Shown: in pieces, positions 8,973 to 17,829 of the stretch
Position numbering within the stretch: position 1 is the stretch's first letter
Layout of the letters: every line of letters starts with the position of its first letter
Assembly: GCF_006716465.1 (NCBI RefSeq)
Contig: NZ_VFPB01000003.1
Span: 418,426 to 482,425 of the forward strand
Direction: 5' to 3'
Length of the DNA: 64,000 nucleotides
Source: Pseudoxanthomonas sp. 3HH-4
GTDB lineage: Bacteria > Pseudomonadota > Gammaproteobacteria > Xanthomonadales > Xanthomonadaceae
Made by a program: the position numbers and the translations under genes
The notes under the pieces: generated by a model
The model's input: only the letters and a program-made list of their open reading frames with translations
What the model was told of the DNA's origin: nothing
Database searches by the model: none

Positions 8973-9646
8973 AGTGGAGCATGGGGCTTGAGGTCCGCTG
9001 ACAGGCCCTGCCGCCTCCATCCCAAGGCGAGCACGGCGTACCAGCCGACCATCAGTACGCCGAGCCACCATTCAAAGACGTTCTCCCACCGGTCCTTCGC
9101 TGCCGGGTCGGCGACGAGCAAACCGGCCGCGACATTCGCCACACCAAGCAACAGCATTGCCAGCGAGATCCACGACATCGCCGTGATCGTCCTTGACGAA
9201 AGTGCGCGCATCCGCGACGCGCGACGCATCAACGCCAGCTGCGCCAGATATCCGAATCCGAAGTAGACGACCACGCCGTAGCGCCGCAGGAAACGGTAGG
9301 TCTCGCCTTCAGTCCCAAGGAACGTGGCGTAGACCGCCAGTGCGATCGCGGACAGGAGACCCAACAGCACCATCGCCCGCCCGCCGTGCAACCAGCGCAT
9401 CGACAGCCACCACACCAGCGCATGCAGTACCGCGCACGGAATCACCATCAAGCGGAACAGGTGATTGCCCAGTCCGTGCCGAGCCGCACGACTGATCGAG
9501 ACGCAACCTTCCGTGTATGGCATGCAGGCAGGCACATGGCCGCCCTGGATCGAAAGCAGGTAGGCAGCATGCGCGGCGACCAGGAACAGCAGCGTGATCA
9601 GCAGGGGCAGTGGCCAGAGCGGGATGCGCGTGGAGTCGGCGAGCAT
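8969..9646 (-). CDS. Uncharacterised multi-pass membrane protein
   Basis: I do not recognise a named gene. From ATG 9646 (MLADSTRIPLW) it gives 225 residues; a longer start at 9676 exists. It shows about six hydrophobic segments: near residues 10-32, 65-85, 92-112, 125-140, 160-180 and 192-212. Between the first and second lies a short, probably periplasmic loop with two cysteines and the segment GCVSISRAARHG. This layout recalls the Frag1/DRAM-type membrane families, but that is only a resemblance. Its stop codon lies in the right arm of a REP palindrome, so the REP inserted immediately at the gene's end. There is no operon partner. Confidence 0.7.
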   Translation of the reverse strand: MLADSTRIPLWPLPLLITLLFLVAAHAAYLLSIQGGHVPACMPYTEGCVSISRAARHGLGNHLFRLMVIPCAVLHALVWWLSMRWLHGGRAMVLLGLLSAIALAVYATFLGTEGETYRFLRRYGVVVYFGFGYLAQLALMRRASRMRALSSRTITAMSWISLAMLLLGVANVAAGLLVADPAAKDRWENVFEWWLGVLMVGWYAVLALGWRRQGLSADLKPHAPL

Positions 9647-9698
9647 GGCGGCGACGCGGCAGGACGGACGATACATCGCAATGTACTCCGCCCTGCGA

Positions 9699-9746
9699 GA
9701 GACGTGGAGCCGGGCTTACCCGGCTCAAGCATGCAGCAGGCGTCTC
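9699..9746. repeat. Stem-loop in gap after membrane-protein gene
   Basis: Inner hairpin GAGCCGGG-CTTA-CCCGGCTC (9707-9726), with an outer GAGACG / CGTCTC pair (9699-9704 and 9741-9746). It is intergenic and may be a terminator-like or REP-derived structure; no U-tract follows. Confidence 0.5.
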
Positions 9747-9763
9747 CACCACACCGTTGAAGC

Positions 9764-9785
9764 AGCGGAGCGGGCTCCGCTCTAC
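9764..9785 (-). repeat. Short GTAG-headed palindrome downstream of glycosidase gene
   Basis: Read on the minus strand this is GTAG followed by AGCGGAGC-CC-GCTCCGCT. It starts two bases beyond the stop of the 1072-residue glycosidase. It has the form of the SMAG (Stenotrophomonas GTAG) repeat class and probably protects or terminates the end of this operon's mRNA. Confidence 0.6.
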
Positions 9786-9787
9786 GG

Positions 9788-12700
9788 TCAAGGTGTCTTG
9801 ACCACCACGCGTGCAGGCAACGTGGTGATGCGCAGTTCGCCGTCCTTCCACTGCGCCGGCTTGCCGTTGATGCGCGTCTCGCCGGGTGCCTGCTTGTACG
9901 GCCACGGCAGCACCAGTCCACCGGTTGGCAGTTTCAATCCGGCCTTCGCGTCCAGCACGACCTCGCCACCACCGCTGCGCAGCGAATAGCCGAGCACGCC
10001 GCTGGGCGTACGCAGGCCCTCGATGGCGATGCCCTCGCCGTCCAGCCATGCGGCCGGGACACCTGCGGCCAGCACGAGGCTGTCGTCCAGCTCTCGCGTG
10101 TAGGCAAACATGTCCAACGCGGAACGCACGAAATCCGAAGCCACCCACGCATGCGGCAGGTCGCCGACGAAGAACGGCGTGCGCGGCGTGCGCGACACCA
10201 CCTCCGCCCACTGGTTCCAGGGCTGCGGCGCACGGTCCTTGAAGAAGAAATCCAGCACCTCCCACGCCCGCTCCCGCCAACCCAGCCGGACGAAGGCCGC
10301 CACGTTGCGCCATTCGTACGGCGTGTAATCCTTCCATTCGCGCTTGCCGTCGCGACGCTGCACGAACTCGGTCCAGTAGCGTTCGAACGTGCCATGCAGC
10401 AGGTCGGCGGGCAGCTCGCCCTGCTCGCCGCCCGGCGCAAGCGCGATGGTGGTCGACGTGGGGTCGAAGTCGCCGATCTCGGCCGCACCCGGCAGGTAGT
10501 TGATGCGATGAAGCTGCGTAGCCGCGCGCAGCGACGCGTACAGATCATCGCGGAACTGGTCGCGCGATGCGGCCATGCGCTTGGACGCGGCGACTTCACC
10601 CAGCGCGTCGGCGACCTCGACCGCATCCTTGTAGCCGCGCAGTGCCCAGAAGTTGTCCCAGTACGAATGCATCGGCTTGGCCGAATAGCCTTCGTGGCTG
10701 ATCGAGGCCGGCATCATGCCGTAGAACGCCGCATTGACGGCGCGATTGGCCTCGGTGCGCTCGCTCAGGCGCAGCTCTTCCATATAGGCGAACGCGCCCT
10801 GCACGTGCGGCCACATCTTCTTGAGGAATGCCTTGTCGCCGGTGTAACGGTAGTACTCGGCGATGTTGAAGATCAGCTCGCCGTGGCTGTCGTTCTCCGG
10901 GACGGGGTCGCTGCCGCGATCGTCGACGCAGCACGGCACCTTGCCGTTCTCGAACTGGTAGGGCGCGTAGTACTCGACGTATTCCTTGACCACCTCCGGG
11001 CGACCGAGACGAAGCAGTCCCTCGGAAATCATCGCGCCATCGCGGATCCAGCTGCGCGAGTACGAGCGTGTGCCTGGCTGCAGGCGCGGGCCGATGCGCG
11101 AGATCAGCATGTGCGCGAGCGCGGTACGCAGCGTGTCGGCCACCGGCTGGCCTTCTGCCGGTACCTGCAGCTTCATTTCGCCGAGTTTTTCTCGCCACAC
11201 GGCCGCGGTGGCCTGCTGGTCGCGTGCCGCGTCGACGCGCGCAGGCAGCGCACCTTCCAGCGGCGCGGCCCAGTCGATGTCGCGGCTTTCGCCCGGCGCC
11301 AGGGTGAACCGGTACAGCACCGCGCCCGAGGCAAGGCCGGTTGCATCGCCCGTCACGTGAGCGCCGCTCTGTTCGTCCCCGGCATCGAGGACGTCCAGCC
11401 GCTCGCGGACCAACCCTTCATCGAACCGGGATGCCAGCACCGCGTCCGGCTGCGCGAACCGCACGCTGTCGCGCCCGTTGACGGTGGCCACGCCGTCACG
11501 CAACTCCAGCGCGTTGACCGGGCTGAAACCACCCGTCGTGTTGAGGAACTGGCTGGGTGGATTCACCTGCCATGGCTGCACAGCCAGCGCCAGCACGTAC
11601 TCGCGCGACGCAACGCCCGTGTTGGTCAGGCGATGGCGGGCTACGACGCGCGAGTCGCCGGGCCTGCCCGCAGCGAAAGTCGTGGTGGAAAGCGCGAAGT
11701 CGGCGTGCGTCCATGTGACGGTCGGCATCGGCAGATAGCCGTCCTGCAGCGACTGCGTCGCCTGCAGGTCCGCCCAGCCGATCCAGCGCCCATCGACCTG
11801 CACGAACGGCTCGACGCTGATGCCGCCCTTGGCGATCTCGATGGCCCCATCCTCGCCGATCAACCCCTGCTCGCGTCCGCCATCGATCCCGACGATCGTC
11901 CAGTACGGCTGTTCGCCGCTGAAGCCACGCGGGAACCAGCCCTTCGGCGCTTCAGCCGCCATCGCCTTGATCAGATCGTTCGGATGCGCGGCGAATGCCA
12001 ACGGCTTCACTTCCAGTGCCGACAGCGCGAACGAACGCCCGGGGCCATCACCGACGTTGACACGCACATAGCGCGCCTCCGACTCCGGCAGCGCCAGATA
12101 ATCGTTGCCGCCGTTGCCACCCACCACGGTGCGCACGTCGCGCCAGCGAGCGCCATCGTCGGACAGCTGTACCAGGTAATCCGACGCGTGCTGACCGGCT
12201 TTCCAGCGCAGTACCAGTCCACCGAACTCGCGCACCCTGCCCAGGTCCAGCGTCAGCTGGGGATCCGTGTCTCCATGCAGGTCGGCCGACCAGGCCGTCT
12301 CCGGTTTGCCGTCGATGGCCATCATCGCCGGGCCTGCGGGAAACGCGACGGTAGCGCTTGCCTGGCCGGTCAACGGCGCGCCATCGTCCACCGGCAGCGG
12401 CTCGAACGTCAGCTGATCGAAGCAGACGGACCCTTTGCCGCCCGCGTTGTTGTAGACGGTGAACTCGAGCTTCTCGCTCCGGCGCAGTACGCGGTCCGGG
12501 TCCGGGCCCCACGCCTTGTCGATGTGGCGCTGCTTGTAGCGCACCGGCGTCCACACGGATGGATACTCGTACTTCGCCCGGTTGACCCACCAGACGTTGT
12601 CGCCGCTGGCGTCGACCACCTTGAACTGCAGATCGTTGCGCGGCGAATCACCGCGCAGCTGGAAACCGAACCGGTAATTGGCCGGATACGACAACGGCAG

Positions 12701-13006
12701 GTCGCGCTGGATGCCGGCATGGCCCGACACGCCATTGAAGTCATAGTCCAGGCACAACGCCCTGCCGTCCACCCCATCGACCGCGCGCAGCGCGCCACTG
12801 ACCTGGTTGGAGGTCACCACGCGCCACGCCGAGGGATCGCTGAAGTCGTCGAGGATGCGGGCTTCGTCCTGCGCAGCGAACGCGGGCGCAGCCAACGCGA
12901 GAATCAGGCAGCCAACGAGCACGCGGCTGCGACGGCACTCGGTGCCGGGCGACAAAGCGAAGCCACTGTGTTCCCGCCTGCGCGGGAATGACGATTCAAT
13001 GTTCAT
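9788..13006 (-). CDS. Secreted multidomain glycosidase: beta-sandwich + F5/8C (discoidin) + (alpha/alpha)6 catalytic domain
   Basis: Large exported protein (1072 residues). A signal peptide with hydrophobic core LVGCLILALAAPAFA ends near residue 44. Next come a carbohydrate-binding-like beta-sandwich (about 48-205), an F5/8 type C domain (about 218-335; AIDGKPETAWSADL, RYVRVNVG), a mixed beta region (345-640) and a six-hairpin toroid (about 645-1000). The toroid contains SYSRSWIRDG near 648 and VDDRGSDPVPENDSHGE near 695, whose acidic residues are catalytic candidates. A small beta domain closes the protein. It resembles GH15/GH63/GH78-type toroids, but I cannot assign a family. It is the last gene of a glycoamylase-SBP-permease-permease operon, 35 bases after the second permease. 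The start is uncertain: the first 13 codons are made by a repeat hairpin. Confidence 0.82.
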   Translation of the reverse strand: MNIESSFPRRREHSGFALSPGTECRRSRVLVGCLILALAAPAFAAQDEARILDDFSDPSAWRVVTSNQVSGALRAVDGVDGRALCLDYDFNGVSGHAGIQRDLPLSYPANYRFGFQLRGDSPRNDLQFKVVDASGDNVWWVNRAKYEYPSVWTPVRYKQRHIDKAWGPDPDRVLRRSEKLEFTVYNNAGGKGSVCFDQLTFEPLPVDDGAPLTGQASATVAFPAGPAMMAIDGKPETAWSADLHGDTDPQLTLDLGRVREFGGLVLRWKAGQHASDYLVQLSDDGARWRDVRTVVGGNGGNDYLALPESEARYVRVNVGDGPGRSFALSALEVKPLAFAAHPNDLIKAMAAEAPKGWFPRGFSGEQPYWTIVGIDGGREQGLIGEDGAIEIAKGGISVEPFVQVDGRWIGWADLQATQSLQDGYLPMPTVTWTHADFALSTTTFAAGRPGDSRVVARHRLTNTGVASREYVLALAVQPWQVNPPSQFLNTTGGFSPVNALELRDGVATVNGRDSVRFAQPDAVLASRFDEGLVRERLDVLDAGDEQSGAHVTGDATGLASGAVLYRFTLAPGESRDIDWAAPLEGALPARVDAARDQQATAAVWREKLGEMKLQVPAEGQPVADTLRTALAHMLISRIGPRLQPGTRSYSRSWIRDGAMISEGLLRLGRPEVVKEYVEYYAPYQFENGKVPCCVDDRGSDPVPENDSHGELIFNIAEYYRYTGDKAFLKKMWPHVQGAFAYMEELRLSERTEANRAVNAAFYGMMPASISHEGYSAKPMHSYWDNFWALRGYKDAVEVADALGEVAASKRMAASRDQFRDDLYASLRAATQLHRINYLPGAAEIGDFDPTSTTIALAPGGEQGELPADLLHGTFERYWTEFVQRRDGKREWKDYTPYEWRNVAAFVRLGWRERAWEVLDFFFKDRAPQPWNQWAEVVSRTPRTPFFVGDLPHAWVASDFVRSALDMFAYTRELDDSLVLAAGVPAAWLDGEGIAIEGLRTPSGVLGYSLRSGGGEVVLDAKAGLKLPTGGLVLPWPYKQAPGETRINGKPAQWKDGELRITTLPARVVVKTP
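12971..12988. repeat. Repeat hairpin inside the N-terminal codons of the glycosidase
   Basis: TTCCCGC-CTGC-GCGGGAA lies 18 bases inside the annotated start and is translated as SFPRRRE on the minus strand. That string is a signature of a dispersed bacterial intergenic repeat rather than of a signal peptide. It either moved into the gene start or the true start is further in. Confidence 0.65.
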
Positions 13007-13041
13007 GGTGATTCAAGCTCCGCGACGATCCGGTTCCCGGG

Positions 13042-13863
13042 TCAACCCTTCACGCTGCCCAGCAACAAGCCCTGGATGTAGTAGCGCTGCAAAGCAAGGA
13101 ACAGCAGCAGCACCGGCAGGATGGTGACGACCGAACCGGCCATCATCAATTCGTAGTCCATCACGTGCTCCCGCGACAGGCCCGCCAGGGCGACCGGCAA
13201 GGTCTGCAGGGCGTCGTCGCTCAACACGATCAACGGCCACATGAAATCGTTCCATGCGCCGAGGAAACTGAAGATGGCCAGCGTCACCAGGATGGGCTTC
13301 AATCCCGGCAACACGATCTGGAAGAAGATGCGGGCTTCACCGGCACCATCGATGCGTGCGGCTTCCAGCAGTTCGTCCGGGATCGAACGCGCGTACTGGC
13401 GCACCAGGAAGATGCCGAAGATCGCCGCCATGCCGGGCACGATGGCACCGGCATAGGTGTTCACCAGTCCCATCTGCTTGAGCAGCAGGAACAGCGGCAT
13501 CATCGCCACCTGGGCCGGGATCACCAGCGCCGCCAGCAATGCACGGAACGTCCGGTCGCGGCCCCTGAAGCGCAGCTTGGCGAAGGCGTAGCCGGCCATG
13601 GTGTTGAACAGCAGCGACAGCAGCATGACGCTCGTGGAAACGATGAAGCTGTTCAACAGGTAGCGGCCCATGCCGGCGCGCACGAACAGCTCGCGGTAGT
13701 TGTCCAGCGTTGGCGCGGACGGCAGCAGCGGCGGTGGGAAATGGCCCGCCTCGCCGGTCTGCATGAAGGATACCGACAGCATCCACAGCAGCGGCCCCAG
13801 GCTGATGACCGCCAGGGCGACAAGCAACCCGTTGACGACGGCGGCGGCGACACGGGCGTTCAT
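13042..13863 (-). CDS. Sugar ABC transporter permease (MalG/AraQ type)
   Basis: Inner-membrane permease of a CUT1 importer. From ATG 13863 it has 273 residues, the usual 270-280. It shows an N-terminal transmembrane helix (VVNGLLVALAVISLGPLLWML), five more hydrophobic segments, and the EAA loop ELLEAARIDGAGEARIFFQI that docks the ATPase. The start overlaps the stop of the upstream permease as ATGA, marking translational coupling. An open frame continues upstream into the other permease gene in a different frame, but that extension has no membrane character and is spurious. The partner ATPase is most likely the one at 3336-4421. Confidence 0.93.
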   Translation of the reverse strand: MNARVAAAVVNGLLVALAVISLGPLLWMLSVSFMQTGEAGHFPPPLLPSAPTLDNYRELFVRAGMGRYLLNSFIVSTSVMLLSLLFNTMAGYAFAKLRFRGRDRTFRALLAALVIPAQVAMMPLFLLLKQMGLVNTYAGAIVPGMAAIFGIFLVRQYARSIPDELLEAARIDGAGEARIFFQIVLPGLKPILVTLAIFSFLGAWNDFMWPLIVLSDDALQTLPVALAGLSREHVMDYELMMAGSVVTILPVLLLFLALQRYYIQGLLLGSVKG

Positions 13864-14744
13864 TGCACGCCCCGCTTGCGGGCGAACCAAAGCAGCCCGC
13901 TGGTCACGACGGTCATCAGGATGAAGAGCAGGAACGCAACGGCCGAGGCATTGCCGAGGTTCCACCATTTGAAGCCTTCTTCGTACATCAGGTACAGCAC
14001 GCTCTTGGTGCTCTCCAGCGGCCCGCCCTGCGTCATCACGTAAGGCTCGGCGAACAGCTGGAAGTAACCCGCCATGGTCAGGATGCCGACCAGCAGCAGC
14101 ACCGGCCCGAGTTGCGGCAGGGTGACGTGGCGGAACTGCGCCCATCGCGACGCGCCATCGATGCGGGCGGCTTCGTACAGGTCTTCCGGGATGCTCTGCA
14201 GGCCGGCGAGGAAGATGATCATGTTGTAGCCGAAGTTCTTCCAGACGGCGAACAGGATGATGGTCGGCATGGCCCACGCGGGGTCGCCCAGCCAGTCGAT
14301 CGGATCGATGCCGATCCACGACAACCCCCAGTTCACCAGCCCGTACTTGGTGTGGAACAGGTAGCGCCAGATCACCGCGACTGCGACCACCGTGGTCACC
14401 ACCGGCGCGAAGAACGCGGTGCGGAAAAAGCCCTTGAAGCGCCCGAGCTTCGAATGCAGCAACAGGGCTGCGCCCAGCGACAGGGCGACCGATAGCGGAA
14501 CGCCGACCACTACGAAGTAGACGGTGTTGCCCAGCGACTTCCAGAACATCGGGTTCTGCAGCAGGCCGACGTAGTTGTCCAGGCCGACGAAGCGCAGGTT
14601 GTCGATGTCGGCCAGCGCGTAGATGTCGAAATCGGTCACGCTGAGCGCAAGCGCAGCCAGCACCGGCAGGCCGAAGAAGACCACGATGACCGTCAATGCG
14701 GGCGCGGCGAACAGCCACCCGGCGAGCGAGTGCGTGGATCTCAC
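13860..14744 (-). CDS. Sugar ABC transporter permease (MalF/UgpA type)
   Basis: Second inner-membrane permease of the CUT1 importer. It has 294 residues with six hydrophobic stretches, and the EAA loop DLYEAARIDGASRWAQFRHVT near residue 200. Initiation is at GTG 14744, which overlaps the stop of the binding-protein gene as GTGA; its own stop overlaps the next start as ATGA. Together with the neighbours it forms a binding protein-MalF-MalG unit lacking only an ATPase. Confidence 0.93.
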   Translation of the reverse strand: MRSTHSLAGWLFAAPALTVIVVFFGLPVLAALALSVTDFDIYALADIDNLRFVGLDNYVGLLQNPMFWKSLGNTVYFVVVGVPLSVALSLGAALLLHSKLGRFKGFFRTAFFAPVVTTVVAVAVIWRYLFHTKYGLVNWGLSWIGIDPIDWLGDPAWAMPTIILFAVWKNFGYNMIIFLAGLQSIPEDLYEAARIDGASRWAQFRHVTLPQLGPVLLLVGILTMAGYFQLFAEPYVMTQGGPLESTKSVLYLMYEEGFKWWNLGNASAVAFLLFILMTVVTSGLLWFARKRGVQ

Positions 14745-16093
14745 GGCGCCACCCCCGGTTTCACTGCGTGGTCCAGCATCCAGCGACGTTTTTCCAGGAT
14801 GCGGTCGGCGCGGCGATCAAGTTCTTCCGCCGCCTGGTCCACGGTCATGCGGCCGTTCGCGACCTGTTCGCCGACCAGCCGCATCTCGGTGGCGATGCGC
14901 TCCCACTCCGGCACCTTGGGCGTGGAGACCGCACGCTCCAGCTGCTCGCGGAATGCCCTGGCGTAGGGATCCTTCGCAAGCGCCGGCGTCTGCCATGGCG
15001 AACGACGTGGCGGCAGGTCCCCGGTCAGCGCATGGAATTCGGCCTGCACCGATGGCGACGACAGCCACGCGATCAGCTCCCACGCCGCCGCCTTGTTCGG
15101 CGAATCCTTGAACACGACGAAGCTGGTGCCGTTGGCCAGCGATGCACCGGGGCCGTTCGGGCCGGGCAGCGGCATCGTCATCCAGTCGTCCTGCTGCGAG
15201 GCCGGCAGGCGCTCCTTGAACTTGGCGATGTTCCAGGGGCCGGAGATATAGAACGAATAGAAGCCCTTGCCGAACTCGTCCCAGACATTGGAGATCTGGT
15301 TGTTGGTGACGATCGGCGCCCAGCCTTGCTCGAACATCTCCTTGTAGAAGCCCAGCGATTGCCGGAACCCCGCACTGCGGAAATTGCCGTAGCGCCCACC
15401 GTCGCGCAGCAGCGGCTCGGGTTGCTGGATCGCAAGGCTGAGCAGCGGTTCGAATTCATTGAGGGGCAGCAGGATGGAATAGTTTCCCTGCCCTGCGACC
15501 TGCTTGACCTGCTGCATGGCGATGCGCCACTGGTCCCAGCTTGCGGGCAGGGTCTCCACGCCGGCCTTGGCCAACATGTCGCGGCGATAGAACGGCAGCC
15601 GCGTCTCGACATACCAGGGCACCGCATAAGCGCGACCGTCGATTACGCCCGTGTCCCAGACGCCTGGAAAGAAGTCTTCCCGGTCGAAACCGGATGTCGC
15701 GGCGATCTCGTCATCCAGTGGCTCGAGCGCCCCGAGCGCCGCGAACTCGGGAATCCAGGTGTTGCCGATGGGGCTGACGTCGGGAAGCGATTCACCTGCG
15801 AAGGCGGTCAACAGCTTCTCGTGTGCCGACAGCCACGGCACGATCTGCAGGTCGACATGGATGTCGGGGTGCTGGCGCTCGAATTCGGGCAGCAGTCTGG
15901 CGACGACCTCTCCTTCATATCCCATCACCCAGAACCGTACGACGGTGCGGTCGTCCTGCGTGCGCGCGCACCCCGCGATCGCCAACACGGACAGCAGGAT
16001 CAGGAAAGAACAGCAGCGCACCAGGGCCCTCCTTCCACCGGAGAAGACCCTGATGCGTGCCGGAGAGACCCTTGCTGGCGCACGCAGATCCAT
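14741..16093 (-). CDS. Sugar-binding lipoprotein of ABC importer (solute-binding family 1)
   Basis: Extracytoplasmic sugar-binding protein, 450 residues. A signal peptide with lipobox LAIAGC puts the lipidated cysteine at position 42, so it should be tethered in the periplasm. The mature part opens with VVRFWVMGYEGEVVARLLPEFERQHPDI, which is typical of MalE-like proteins (the first third of this string is the diagnostic strand-helix unit). It also has GNTWIPEFAALGALEPLDD and many Trp/Tyr residues suited to stacking on sugars. It starts nine bases after the glycoamylase stop and overlaps the first permease by four bases, so all belong to one transcript. The ligand is unknown; a gluco-oligosaccharide is inferred from the hydrolases beside it. 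Confidence 0.9.
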   Translation of the reverse strand: MDLRAPARVSPARIRVFSGGRRALVRCCSFLILLSVLAIAGCARTQDDRTVVRFWVMGYEGEVVARLLPEFERQHPDIHVDLQIVPWLSAHEKLLTAFAGESLPDVSPIGNTWIPEFAALGALEPLDDEIAATSGFDREDFFPGVWDTGVIDGRAYAVPWYVETRLPFYRRDMLAKAGVETLPASWDQWRIAMQQVKQVAGQGNYSILLPLNEFEPLLSLAIQQPEPLLRDGGRYGNFRSAGFRQSLGFYKEMFEQGWAPIVTNNQISNVWDEFGKGFYSFYISGPWNIAKFKERLPASQQDDWMTMPLPGPNGPGASLANGTSFVVFKDSPNKAAAWELIAWLSSPSVQAEFHALTGDLPPRRSPWQTPALAKDPYARAFREQLERAVSTPKVPEWERIATEMRLVGEQVANGRMTVDQAAEELDRRADRILEKRRWMLDHAVKPGVAP

Positions 16094-16102
16094 GCGGTCA
16101 GC

Positions 16103-17737
16103 TTACTCTGGCTGCTGCGGACGCGCCGCCTCGGGCTGTGACGCCTGGTTGGCGCGCGACTCCGCAGTACCCAGTGCACGCGCTGCCGCCGCATCCAGGT
16201 CTGGTGGCGTCGTCGGTGCCGTTGGCGCGTTCGCAACCGCCTGTTCCGTCTTCGCATCCAGCCAACCACCTTCGAACCCCGCTTTCCGCAGACCGTCACG
16301 GATATAAGGATTCTTCTTCATCACGCTCCAGACGAAATCGTTGCGGTAGTTCGCGATCATCGCCAGGATCGGGCCCTGGTCGATGCCGATATAGTCGCTG
16401 GCCACCCAACCCTTGCCCGGGACGATGCGCCCCGTCTTCAGCGGTATGTCGTAGTCGAAGCTGGGGTTGAACGAATCCAGGAAACCGTAACTGGAGTAGA
16501 GGTAGTCGCCGTAGCGGCGGTGCATTTCCTCGGTGGCCGGAATGACGATCTCCGGTGCGAATGGCAGCGAGGCCACGGCTGCGGTCGGCGCGATGGTGCC
16601 GTCGTCGAAGTTCTCGCGGAAGCCGGCGCCGCGCGCGGAGTAGTGGCGGAACGGGCGTTGTTCGCCGCGATACTCCTGCGTGGTCTGCTGTGGGCCGTCG
16701 GAGGCGGTCAGGCCCCACACGTTCTCGCCGTAGTCCCTCCACTTCATCGGGTTTTCGATGGCATATGCGCGTTGCGCGTAGGTGGCACGACGGCTGTTCT
16801 CGAAATAGTCCATGCCGCGCTCGCGCATGTAGGCGTCCTGGATGCCGCGGAAGTCGATCCAGACGTGGCTGTACTGGTGGCCGAAGTGCGGTGCGAACGT
16901 CAGGTATTCCTGGCCCTGGAACACGCCCCACAGCTCGCTGTAGCTGCGCGTCCACACTTCCCACGCCTCGGGACCCACCGGATGCGTCGGCGAGGCCATC
17001 GCCAGCACATAGACCATCATGGCCTCGTTATAGCCCTTCCAGTCGTGCGGGATGACGCCGCTCTCGGGGAACCAGCCCATCGAGATCAACGGCTTGTTGT
17101 TCTGCAGGAAGGTCCAGTCCACGCGCTTGTAGATCGCGTCGGCAAGGGCGCGGATCTCCTTCTCGCGCGCGTCGTCGCGGTCGTAATACGACTGCGCGAA
17201 CAGCACGCCCATCAGCAGCAGCGACGTGTCGACGCTGGACAGTTCCACCCAGGTGTCGAAGCGCTCGCCGGTGTTCATGTCGAGGAAGTGGTAGTAGAAG
17301 CCCTTGTGGCCACCCTTGCCGTTCTTTTGGGGACCTTGTGGCACGTCGCGTAGGAATTTCAGCGTGGTCAGCGTGCGGTCGACCGCCTGGGTGCGGCTGA
17401 CCCAACCATTCTCGATGCCGATGGGGTACGCCGTCAGTGCGTAGCCGATCGATGCGATGCTGGCGAACGGCCGCGACGGGTAGCGGTCGGGCGTAAGTCC
17501 GTTCACTTCGTTGGTAGTGTCCCAGAAGAACTGGAACGTGCGGCGTTCGATGTCGCGGAAGAGCGGCGGCAATTCCGGCTTCGCGGGTGGCTCGGGCTTG
17601 GCAGCGAGCGCGGGGGTGGCAGGCTTGGCGACGGGCGCCGCGACCTGCTCGGGTGCCTTCTGGCAGCCCGCGATCAACAGAGTCAGCGCTACGCCGGTGA
17701 ACCAGGACGAACGCGAGGCTTGGGTGATCTTTTTCAA
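16103..17737 (-). CDS. Glycoamylase-family (PF10091) lipoprotein, possible GH144 endo-beta-1,2-glucanase
   Basis: Predicted lipid-anchored (alpha/alpha)6 hydrolase. I place the start at TTG 17737, with GGAA seven bases upstream. That gives MLKKITQASRSSWF and lipobox LLIAGC at C25; longer ATG starts would read through the operator at 17751-17764. After a Pro/Ala/Lys linker, the core carries the PF10091 hallmarks RRTFQFFWD, SIASIGYALTAYPIGIENGW, WGLTASDGP, DDGTIAPTAAVASLPFAPE and GIDQGPILAMIANYR. The C-terminal 60 residues are Ala/Pro/Gln rich. The family name is historical: characterised members (GH144) cleave beta-1,2-glucan. It heads the operon with the binding protein, permeases and large glycosidase. 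Specificity for beta-1,2-glucan is my inference. Confidence 0.85.
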   Translation of the reverse strand: MKKITQASRSSWFTGVALTLLIAGCQKAPEQVAAPVAKPATPALAAKPEPPAKPELPPLFRDIERRTFQFFWDTTNEVNGLTPDRYPSRPFASIASIGYALTAYPIGIENGWVSRTQAVDRTLTTLKFLRDVPQGPQKNGKGGHKGFYYHFLDMNTGERFDTWVELSSVDTSLLLMGVLFAQSYYDRDDAREKEIRALADAIYKRVDWTFLQNNKPLISMGWFPESGVIPHDWKGYNEAMMVYVLAMASPTHPVGPEAWEVWTRSYSELWGVFQGQEYLTFAPHFGHQYSHVWIDFRGIQDAYMRERGMDYFENSRRATYAQRAYAIENPMKWRDYGENVWGLTASDGPQQTTQEYRGEQRPFRHYSARGAGFRENFDDGTIAPTAAVASLPFAPEIVIPATEEMHRRYGDYLYSSYGFLDSFNPSFDYDIPLKTGRIVPGKGWVASDYIGIDQGPILAMIANYRNDFVWSVMKKNPYIRDGLRKAGFEGGWLDAKTEQAVANAPTAPTTPPDLDAAAARALGTAESRANQASQPEAARPQQPE

Positions 17738-17750
17738 AACATCGTTCCGT

Positions 17751-17764
17751 TGTAATCGTTTACA
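17751..17764. promoter_or_regulatory. Putative LacI-family operator before glycoamylase operon
   Basis: TGTAATCGTTTACA, with perfect TGTAA/TTACA arms, lies 14 bases upstream of the proposed TTG start of the glycoamylase gene and 66 bases after the stop of the TonB receptor gene. A repressor bound here would block initiation of the operon. Confidence 0.7.
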
Positions 17765-17829
17765 GGGCCGCATGAAACAAACCCGCCGGTCAGACGGCGC
17801 ACGAGGCGCCGCCTGAGGGCGGGTCACTA

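Noticed and set aside
10151-12991. 946-codon plus-strand frame opposite the glycosidase
   Set aside because: Arg/His/Ala-rich shadow of a GC-rich gene; no domain, no ribosome-binding site.
13042-14718. 558-codon open frame covering both permease genes
   Set aside because: Only its last 273 codons encode the second permease; the upstream part is the wrong frame of the first permease and lacks membrane character. ATG 13863 in the ATGA overlap is the real start.
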